Positions 1 through 5,887 of a stretch of 18,578 bases of DNA are shown in pieces. The notes under the pieces were generated by a model. It was not told the DNA's origin, did not search any database, and was given only the letters and a program-made list of their open reading frames with translations. This stretch comes from Firmicutes bacterium UBA5486 (GTDB lineage Bacteria; Bacillota; UBA4882; UBA10575): NCBI GenBank assembly GCA_002427045.1, contig DIPO01000070.1, positions 15,859 to 34,436 of the forward strand, in the 5' to 3' direction. The translations under genes and the position numbers were made by a program. The stretch's first letter is position 1, and every line of letters starts with the position of its first letter.

Positions 1-33
1 GACCTTTTAAAAAGGGCACAACGCAAAAAGCTT
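1..33 (-). repeat. Left copy of an inverted repeat shared with 18484-18516
   Basis: Read on the minus strand, this 33-base stretch matches the plus strand at 18484-18516 at 30 of 33 positions. All three differences are transitions. It contains the near-palindrome CCTTTTTAAAAGG. The copy is cut by the window start, so its full length is unknown. The right-hand copy adjoins a CCCAACAC/GTGTTGGG hairpin; the equivalent part here would lie outside the window. It could be an interspersed intergenic repeat or a shared leader or terminator element. Confidence 0.7.
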
Positions 34-40
34 TAATATA

Positions 41-89
41 AAAGTCTGTATAAGTTAACAACAGTTCACTCTTATACGGGCTTTTTTTT
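41..89 (+). terminator. Rho-independent terminator of a gene upstream of the window
   Basis: A 14-bp stem (41-54 with 71-84, including two G-U pairs) encloses a 16-base loop and runs into a T tract at 82-89. It probably ends an operon located left of the window and separates it from the MntR-like gene. Confidence 0.8.
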
Positions 90-108
90 ATTGGTCTTTT
101 TTTTTAGA

Positions 109-156
109 TTTAGCATAAGCTAAAAATATGATATCTACCCCAAGCTAATTGTTAGC
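109..156 (+). promoter_or_regulatory. Two inverted repeats upstream of the MntR-like gene, candidate operators
   Basis: TTTAGCATAAGCTAAA (109-124) is a 6-4-6 inverted repeat. GCTAATTGTTAGC (144-156) is a 5-3-5 inverted repeat. Both contain the GCTAA half and lie in the AT-rich region just upstream of a DtxR/MntR-family gene. Members of that family commonly bind palindromes and regulate themselves. A possible -10 (TATGAT, 127-132) lies between the repeats, but no good -35 is visible. The operator role is inference. Confidence 0.35.
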
Positions 157-207
157 AAGGTAAAATCTTTTAAGCATACCTGTTTAAAAAAAAGGAGGTT
201 GCCAATC

Positions 208-693
208 TTGTCTAAAAACACCTTCTTAACAGAGAGTATGGAAGATTATTTGGAAATGTTTTACCGGATAGTAAAGAAGCAGGGTTATGTAAGACCCATC
301 GATCTCTCAACAGCCATCCAGGTTAAACCTTCTTCTGTAACAAGGATGATCCAGAAATTGGATGAGGCAAAATTCATTGTTTACGAAAAATACCGAAATA
401 TATCTCTAACCGCAAAAGGACTCAGTTACGGTCGGTTTTTAGTCTGGCGTGATGAAACATTAAAGGAATTTTTACATCTGGTCAAAGCTGATGTTGGTGT
501 AGAGGAACAGGTTGAAGGGATGGAACATTATATTACTCCGGCCACGATGAGTATTATACGCAATCTCATCCTTTACTTTAGTTCCAATCCGGAGAATCTA
601 AAACAACTGGCAAATCTACAAAAAGAAAATCTTTACCCTGACAATGAAGATCTAAAACAATTACGTGCCTGGTTATTCAAACACAGAACTTAA
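208..693 (+). CDS. mntR: MntR/DtxR-family metal-dependent transcriptional regulator
   Basis: Start chosen as TTG at 208, nine bases after the AAGGAGG at 192-198. The in-frame TTG at 199 abuts that site and is too close. The 161-aa product has an N-terminal winged helix-turn-helix (about residues 11-75, with PSSVTRMIQKLD as recognition region) followed by the iron-dependent-repressor dimerisation and metal-binding helices. It resembles Bacillus subtilis MntR, the Mn(II)-responsive repressor of manganese uptake. Ligand positions recognisable by alignment from memory are Asp13, Glu16, Glu103, Glu106 and His107. The position of B. subtilis His77 is Asp82 here. The C-terminal tail is about 20 residues longer than in B. 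subtilis MntR. The gene appears monocistronic, and no Mn transporter adjoins it. The family is certain; Mn rather than another metal as effector is inferred. Confidence 0.85.
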   Translation: MSKNTFLTESMEDYLEMFYRIVKKQGYVRPIDLSTAIQVKPSSVTRMIQKLDEAKFIVYEKYRNISLTAKGLSYGRFLVWRDETLKEFLHLVKADVGVEEQVEGMEHYITPATMSIIRNLILYFSSNPENLKQLANLQKENLYPDNEDLKQLRAWLFKHRT

Positions 694-715
694 ACTGGAA
701 TACTCCATACTCTTT

Positions 716-781
716 ACTCTATGAATGTTAAAAGCACCTAAATAGCCAGTTACTACTAGTGGCCTGGCTCTTTCATAGTGT
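716..781 (+). terminator. Two-tier stem-loop downstream of mntR, possible terminator or structured RNA
   Basis: An outer stem pairs 716-725 with 772-781 (nine pairs, one mismatch). Inside it, AGCCAGTTACT (744-754) pairs with AGTGG and CTGGCT (758-762, 764-769) around a 3-base loop, with one bulged C. The outer stem's 3' arm contains only a short T run, so it is a weak terminator by sequence. It lies between mntR and the peptidase operon and is the only candidate end for the mntR transcript. Confidence 0.4.
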
Positions 782-865
782 AAAAAATATCAAAGGCCTT
801 TTCTAGGTTGATTAAATAAAGCAATTATACAATTCCCTCAAATATCAGATATTTTTAATTTACCC

Positions 866-894
866 CTGCATTTAATAGAGAAAAAAGTTATAAT
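866..894 (+). promoter_or_regulatory. Candidate sigma-A promoter for the M42 peptidase operon
   Basis: A consensus -10 TATAAT (889-894) lies 17 bases downstream of a weak -35, CTGCAT (866-871). It is placed 30 bases before the GTG start of the first peptidase gene. Confidence 0.5.
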
Positions 895-923
895 AAAAGA
901 GTTAGCAGAAAGGAGGCTACCGT

Positions 924-1988
924 GTGAAAAGTACATCGCTTTTAACAAAACTCACCGAAGCAACAGGCGTCTCCGGACGTGAAGATGGAGCCGCCAGTAT
1001 AATTTTAGATTTTTTTACTCATGGAGAAGGACGTGAATGGGTTTCTGATCTACGCCGCGACAAATTAGGAAATATTATTCTTTATAAGAAAGGGCTCGGC
1101 GAAACCCCAGCAAAAATTATGTTTGCTGCTCATATGGATGAGATCGGTTTAATTGTTACAGACATCGAAGAAGGATTTCTCCGTTTCTCTTCCATTGGCG
1201 GTATTGACCAACGCGTTCTGGTCGGACAAGAGGTGATTGTCCACGGCAAAAAAGACCTTTTGGGGATTATTGGTGCCAAACCACCCCACATTCAGACTCC
1301 GGATGAGAGAGGAAAATCTATTAAGATTCAGGATATGACTATTGATTTGGGGCTTTCTCAGGAAAAAGCAGAATCTTTAGTCAAAATTGGAGATTCTATC
1401 ACCATTAAAAGAAAGTTTTGCCAATTAAAAAATTCTCTCTGCTCAGGGAAGGCTATGGATGACCGTGCTGGAGTAGTCGCATTAGTTGAATGTTTGAAAC
1501 GACTAAAAGACCTCCGTCATCAAGCTGATGTTTATTGTGTAGTAACTGTCCAAGAGGAGTTAGGGGTAAGAGGTGCTTTTGTCAGTTCCTATGGGGTTAA
1601 TCCTGATATTGGGGTTGCCATTGATGTCACCCATGGTGAAATGCCCGGCCTTCCTGATTATGAGGCCTTTAAATTAGGAGAGGGGCCCGTTATAGTAACT
1701 GGTCCGCAGATGCATCCAAAAGTCTTTGAAAAACTCAAAGAAGCTGCTAAATGTGGAAATGTAAAATATCAGATTGAAGCCGAAGTTACTCCGCGGGGAA
1801 CTGATGCTTATGCGATTCAAGTAGCCCAAGCTGGGGTAGCCAGCGGTCTTGTCAGCATCCCTCTTCGTTATATGCATACTTCAGTTGAGACCTTATCCCT
1901 AGAAGACCTAAGAGAAACAGGCAGATTACTCGCTGAATTTGTCATGGAAATCAATAGCGAGTTTGTAGGGGGGTTGAAGTATTGTTAA
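924..1988 (+). CDS. M42 family metallopeptidase (aminopeptidase), first of three
   Basis: GTG start at 924, seven bases after AGGAGG (911-916). The 354-aa product carries the whole M42 (glutamyl aminopeptidase/TET/'cellulase M') signature: His70-Met-Asp72 in AAHMDE, Asp179 in MDDR, catalytic Glu211 and ligand Glu212 in VQEELG, Asp234 in AIDVTHG, and His318 near the C-terminus. These residues bind two divalent metal ions that activate water for removal of N-terminal residues. Characterised relatives are soluble cytoplasmic dodecamers. An inserted PDZ-like dimerisation domain is expected between His70 and Asp179. Its stop overlaps the next peptidase gene by 7 bases, so the genes are probably translationally coupled. 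Substrate preference cannot be read from the sequence. Confidence 0.92.
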   Translation: MKSTSLLTKLTEATGVSGREDGAASIILDFFTHGEGREWVSDLRRDKLGNIILYKKGLGETPAKIMFAAHMDEIGLIVTDIEEGFLRFSSIGGIDQRVLVGQEVIVHGKKDLLGIIGAKPPHIQTPDERGKSIKIQDMTIDLGLSQEKAESLVKIGDSITIKRKFCQLKNSLCSGKAMDDRAGVVALVECLKRLKDLRHQADVYCVVTVQEELGVRGAFVSSYGVNPDIGVAIDVTHGEMPGLPDYEAFKLGEGPVIVTGPQMHPKVFEKLKEAAKCGNVKYQIEAEVTPRGTDAYAIQVAQAGVASGLVSIPLRYMHTSVETLSLEDLRETGRLLAEFVMEINSEFVGGLKYC

Positions 1989-3004
1989 AGGAATTATCTG
2001 AATTAAATGCTGTTTCCAGCCGGGAAGAAGCCGTTCGGGAGTATATCCGCAACCGGATTAAAGGAAAAGTCGATAAATTTGAAACCGATAATCTTGGAAA
2101 CCTCCTGGCCGTGACCGGCGAAAATAAAAAAGGTCCTAAAGTAATGCTTTCCGCCCATATGGATGAAGTAGGTTTAATGGTTGTCGGCATCGATAATAGC
2201 GGGCTCCTTAAGATTAAACCCATGGGCGGTATTGATGAAAGAGTCTTACTCTCGAAAAGAGTAGTAATCGGCCCCAATAAAATTCCCGGCGTTATTGGTG
2301 CCAAACCTATCCACCTACAAGAAAGGGAGGAAAGGGAAAAACCGGTCAAAATACCCTCGCTCTTCGTAGATATCGGAGCCAAAGATAAAAACGATGCGGA
2401 GAAGGATGTCAATATCGGCGATCTGGCAGCTTTTGATATAAAAGCCGGAGAATTTGGTGACCGTATGTTTAAAGGAAAAGCACTAGATGATCGGGTGGGG
2501 TGTGCTATTCTTTTAAACCTGATCGAAAACACTTATGATTTTCCTGTTTATTATGCTTTTACTGTCCAGGAAGAGGTGGGCCTTAGAGGCGCAACTGTAG
2601 CAGCCTTCAGAATAAACCCCGACCTAGCTTTAGGCTTTGAGGGAACCTCAGCAGGAGATGTTCCTGCTTCTAAAAAACATAAACAATCAACCAGAATCGG
2701 CAAAGGTCCGGCCATCAGTTTTATGGATCGCTCTGTAATCGTCAACCAAGCTCTAGTTGAGAGGCTAATTGAAGTTGCACGTGAGTCTGGGATCGCTTAC
2801 CAGTTTAGGGAGTCAATTACTGGAGGAACAGAGGCCGGAGCTATTAATCAATCCCGGGCCGGAATCACTGCAGGTATACTCTCTGTTCCTTGTCGCTATA
2901 TTCATTCACCGGTCTCCGTTTTGAACCTGGATGATTATGAGAATACGATCAAACTTGCGGATGCGTTTTTAAAAAGTATTGAAAGAAAGGGGTTACCCGT
3001 ATGA
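1982..3004 (+). CDS. M42 family metallopeptidase, second of three
   Basis: TTG start at 1982, inside the end of the upstream paralogue, with a G-rich stretch (1968-1973) as likely ribosome binding site. The 340-aa product has M42 residues His59, Asp61, Asp169 (LDDR), Glu197/Glu198 (VQEEVG) and His308 (YIHSP). The ligand position that is Asp in its two neighbours is Glu220 here (GFEGTSAGD). From general knowledge of related co-catalytic metallopeptidases, Asp or Glu at this position can track with enzyme type, so this paralogue may have a different specificity. Its stop overlaps the next start (ATGA). It probably acts with its neighbours in cytoplasmic peptide breakdown; mixed-subunit assembly is possible but not shown. 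Confidence 0.92.
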   Translation: MLKELSELNAVSSREEAVREYIRNRIKGKVDKFETDNLGNLLAVTGENKKGPKVMLSAHMDEVGLMVVGIDNSGLLKIKPMGGIDERVLLSKRVVIGPNKIPGVIGAKPIHLQEREEREKPVKIPSLFVDIGAKDKNDAEKDVNIGDLAAFDIKAGEFGDRMFKGKALDDRVGCAILLNLIENTYDFPVYYAFTVQEEVGLRGATVAAFRINPDLALGFEGTSAGDVPASKKHKQSTRIGKGPAISFMDRSVIVNQALVERLIEVARESGIAYQFRESITGGTEAGAINQSRAGITAGILSVPCRYIHSPVSVLNLDDYENTIKLADAFLKSIERKGLPV

Positions 3005-3990
3005 AAGAGTTGATTAGAAAACTAACCACCATTAGTTCTCCCTCTGGCCGGGAAGAGCAAATTCGAAATATTATTAGGGAAGAGATCAAAAACTACTGCG
3101 ACGAAGTAAAAGAAGATACCCTTGGGAATCTTATTGCCATTAAACGCGGCGGGGAAACTAAAATCCAGTTTGCAGCACATATGGATGAAATCGGGATGAT
3201 TGTAACTGATATCGATGAAAAAGGATTTTTGCGCTTTGGTAATGTAGGAGGGGTCTCACCCCATCGTCTGTTCGGACAGAGAGCACGGTTTCAAAAGGGC
3301 ACAATCGGAGTCTTTGGTGCAGAAAAAATCGATAATATTAAAGACTTAACCTTAGATAAGCTATATCTGGATATTGGTGCCTCCTCAGAAAAAGAAGCTA
3401 AAGAAAAAGTTTCGATTGGTGATATTGCCACCTATTATCATGAGTTTTCCGATTTAGGCGACCGCGTAATCGCCAAATCCCTGGATAACCGGATTGGTTG
3501 TGCTGTACTTATTGAAGCGATGAAACGGGCCACTAATCCTCAGAATGACCTTTTCTGCACTTTCACTGTCCAAGAGGAAGTAGGCCTTCGTGGTGCCCGG
3601 ACTTCAGCTTTTGGGATTGAACCCGACCTTGGAATCGCCATTGATGTTACCAGTACTGGTGATACACCGGAATGCGAACGTATGGCAGTCAAACTTGGAC
3701 AGGGAGCAGCAATTAAAATTAAGGATCGTTCGCTGATTACTCATCCTCAAGTTAGGGATTTACTAACTACTTTGTCGGAGAAAAATTCCATCCCTCATCA
3801 ATTTGAGGTCTTACCCTTTGGTGGTACTGATTCAGGTGCTATTCATCTAACCAGAGCAGGGGTTCCAGCAGGCGTGATCTCCATTCCTTGCCGCTATGTT
3901 CATTCCCCCTCGGAAATGATTGATTTAAAGGATGTAGAAGCTGCAGTCCGCTTAGCTGTAGCAGTTATGGAAAATAAAGTGGAATTGTAA
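3001..3990 (+). CDS. M42 family metallopeptidase, third of three
   Basis: ATG start at 3001 overlaps the preceding stop as ATGA. GAAAGGGG upstream (2985-2992) is the likely ribosome binding site. The 329-aa product is the shortest of the triplet. It shows His60-Met-Asp62, Asp162 in LDNR, Glu192/Glu193 in VQEEVG, Asp215 in IDVTSTGD and His301 in YVHSP, so the binuclear metal site and the catalytic glutamate are intact. The middle region after GAEKI is shorter than in the other two, so the inserted dimerisation domain differs. It is the last gene of the operon, followed by a strong terminator at 4017-4055. Confidence 0.92.
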   Translation: MKELIRKLTTISSPSGREEQIRNIIREEIKNYCDEVKEDTLGNLIAIKRGGETKIQFAAHMDEIGMIVTDIDEKGFLRFGNVGGVSPHRLFGQRARFQKGTIGVFGAEKIDNIKDLTLDKLYLDIGASSEKEAKEKVSIGDIATYYHEFSDLGDRVIAKSLDNRIGCAVLIEAMKRATNPQNDLFCTFTVQEEVGLRGARTSAFGIEPDLGIAIDVTSTGDTPECERMAVKLGQGAAIKIKDRSLITHPQVRDLLTTLSEKNSIPHQFEVLPFGGTDSGAIHLTRAGVPAGVISIPCRYVHSPSEMIDLKDVEAAVRLAVAVMENKVEL

Positions 3991-4016
3991 TCGTAATTTC
4001 CCGCAAATTTTCTTTT

Positions 4017-4055
4017 ATATAAAAAGAGGCTGCTCTTTACAGCCTCTTTTTATAT
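4017..4055. terminator. Strong bidirectional terminator after the peptidase operon
   Basis: A perfect 16-bp stem (4017-4032 with 4040-4055) closes a 7-base loop. Its arms carry A and T runs, so it can work on both strands. It sits between the plus-strand peptidase operon and the minus-strand HAD gene that ends at 4202. Confidence 0.9.
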
Positions 4056-4201
4056 CCTAGGGGAATTACACAATTACCTAATCTTGTATCTAATCACAAT
4101 ATATAGTGTTTAACTAATATTTGAAAGAATTGTCCAATTTACAAAAAGTTATTTTCGCGGAAAAACCCTTAACAGATGTGCCGTGAGTATTAAGAGGGTA
4201 A

Positions 4202-5023
4202 TTAAGCAATTTTCTCAGCTAATAGTTTTTCGATTTCAATCGCAATAAAATCTTCATCATTAGAGTAATCTGAGACAATATCTGCCTGTTCTCTGACCTC
4301 CGGTACAGCACTAGCCGGAGCTATTGCAAGTCCGGCTTCCTTAAACATCGGTAGATCATTTAGCCAATCCCCAAAAGCTACCGTCTCCCTCAGATCAATC
4401 TTTAATCTCTCTGCTATACTTCTCAGCCCGCTTCCTTTATCAACGCCATCCGGACGGATAATAAGCTGATTATACCCGCTTTTTAAGGAAGGACTCATAT
4501 CAAGTTTAATACCAGGGAGAATAGATTTTAAGTTTTTATATATTTTCTGAGCTTTTACTACTTGTTCAATAATAATAATCTGTTCAATCTGTTTAATATT
4601 AATATCTTTATCTGAACAAAAGTCATCCTGGCGTAGCTTAAAACCCCAGGAACGAATCTCCAAATCTGGTTGCGCGCAAAAACTAATTATTTCATCATTA
4701 CTTACCGTATAAACCACATTAAGATGTTCTTTGAGTGTCTGCAGAACCACTTTTGTCACTTCTGGATTTATACTCTCAAAAACTGGTTGGCTGTAACCTT
4801 TGGGAAGTAAAAAAGCCCCGTCTGTACAGACAAAATTAACAGGAAACCCTAATAATTCCTGCACATGCTTTGTGTAATGATACATTCTACCGGTAACCAG
4901 TACAATCTCTACCCCTTGCTCATGAAGATTATTCAGTATTCTTCTAGTAGCCTCACCAATCGTCTTGTTTCTCCGTAGTAAAGTTCCATCTAAATCTAAT
5001 GCTACTAATCTTATTTTTGGCAT
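4202..5023 (-). CDS. Cof-type HAD-IIB family sugar-phosphate phosphatase
   Basis: ATG start at 5023, preceded at seven bases by AAAGGGGG. The 273-aa product has all four HAD motifs: I, Asp10 and Asp12 in LDLDGT (nucleophile and acid/base); II, Thr44 in VTGR; III, Lys196 in DKGSGL; IV, Gly218-Asp219 and Asn222-Asp223 in GDWLND. Length and motif spacing fit the Cof (HAD-IIB) group, soluble Mg-dependent phosphatases acting on sugar phosphates, flavin precursors or other small phosphoesters. The residues after motif IV, GLAIAPASA, depart from the more usual GVAMGNA. The substrate cannot be inferred. An unrelated gene lies 156 bases upstream on the same strand, and a hairpin lies between them. Confidence 0.88.
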   Translation of the reverse strand: MPKIRLVALDLDGTLLRRNKTIGEATRRILNNLHEQGVEIVLVTGRMYHYTKHVQELLGFPVNFVCTDGAFLLPKGYSQPVFESINPEVTKVVLQTLKEHLNVVYTVSNDEIISFCAQPDLEIRSWGFKLRQDDFCSDKDINIKQIEQIIIIEQVVKAQKIYKNLKSILPGIKLDMSPSLKSGYNQLIIRPDGVDKGSGLRSIAERLKIDLRETVAFGDWLNDLPMFKEAGLAIAPASAVPEVREQADIVSDYSNDEDFIAIEIEKLLAEKIA

Positions 5024-5108
5024 CGCAATGCCCCCTTTCGGATTTTATACTTAAGGTTTTGTAGGTTCTCGGCTTCGTTCGTGTTAAATAACAGCCTTTA
5101 TTATCTAC

Positions 5109-5127
5109 GGATGAGAGAGGTTCATCC
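5109..5127. other. Small hairpin between two minus-strand genes
   Basis: GGATGA (5109-5114) pairs with TCATCC (5122-5127) around a 7-base loop. On the plus strand TTTT follows, but no plus-strand gene precedes it. On the minus strand it lies in the leader of the HAD gene. Its role is unknown. Confidence 0.35.
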
Positions 5128-5179
5128 TTTTAACGTGTTACGTGCTCTAGTATAGCTTAGCTCAATCGTGTAGTTTCCC

Positions 5180-5632
5180 TCACTTAATTCTACACCAATT
5201 TAGAATTGAAAAGAGCAATTTTTCAGCAGTTTTTGGACTGGTTGAATCTACAATTAAATCCTGGAAAATCTCTTTCACTTTTAAAACCATCTCTTCTATC
5301 CCTTCCGGGAGTATGTGGGTGGTAGTAGCCTTAGCCAATATTTGTACAAGATACAATCCACATTCAAACTGAGCAAGGTCTTCCCAGCACTTGCCACAAA
5401 CCACCTCTAAAGCCAATTTCAATAGATAAACTGCTTTTGCCGGGTGATTTTTAACCGCTTGATAAAGATCATCAAAAATACCAACTGTATGGCCATTTTC
5501 TCGTAGGTAACATCCCGGCCAATAGGCTAATCGACATTCAATAAGGGTTAAAATCTGCTCCTTAGTGGGGACAGTTTGATTAATCAAGTCATAAATTAAG
5601 TCCTCTTCCAAAAAATAGAGCGACTCATCCAT
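5180..5632 (-). CDS. Hypothetical Cys-containing protein, 150 aa
   Basis: ATG start at 5632, with AGGAGAGG (5646-5639 on the minus strand) six bases away, which supports a real gene. I do not recognise the family. The product is soluble in appearance and predicted mostly helical, with an acidic N-terminus and no signal peptide or membrane segment. It has six cysteines (33, 41, 79, 82, 91, 147). Cys79, Cys82 and Cys91 form a CGKC...C cluster that could bind a metal, although no clear fourth ligand is seen. It is divergent from helD and upstream of, and co-oriented with, the HAD phosphatase. Confidence 0.7.
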   Translation of the reverse strand: MDESLYFLEEDLIYDLINQTVPTKEQILTLIECRLAYWPGCYLRENGHTVGIFDDLYQAVKNHPAKAVYLLKLALEVVCGKCWEDLAQFECGLYLVQILAKATTTHILPEGIEEMVLKVKEIFQDLIVDSTSPKTAEKLLFSILNWCRIK

Positions 5633-5811
5633 TTCTAGCCTCTCCTATTCTACTTTAGAGCTCACATATGATATAATAAAATTTGTATTTTCTATCTACC
5701 TTAACAAAACTCTAAAGGCTAACTCTTTATTGTTTTCGTCTTATTTACAATAAACCCTTTTTATGGTCTTTTCTTCTTTTAATCTTGCTTTATTGAAAAT
5801 CGCCATTTCGG

Positions 5812-5817
5812 TATAAT
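5812..5817 (+). promoter_or_regulatory. Candidate -10 element for helD
   Basis: TATAAT occurs 70 bases before the helD start. The upstream TTGAAA (5793-5798) is only 13 bases away and TTGCTT (5785-5790) is 21 away, so no well-spaced -35 is present. The promoter is plausible but weak. Confidence 0.35.
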
Positions 5818-5887
5818 ATATGGTACAATTTCCTCAGAACACAAATGGCACTAACCATCACCGTTATCCCTAATTAAGGAGGTAAAA

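Noticed and set aside
1951..2532. A 193-codon minus-strand open frame across the first and second M42 genes
   Set aside because: Fully antisense to two well-supported peptidase genes, with no family similarity or start signal.
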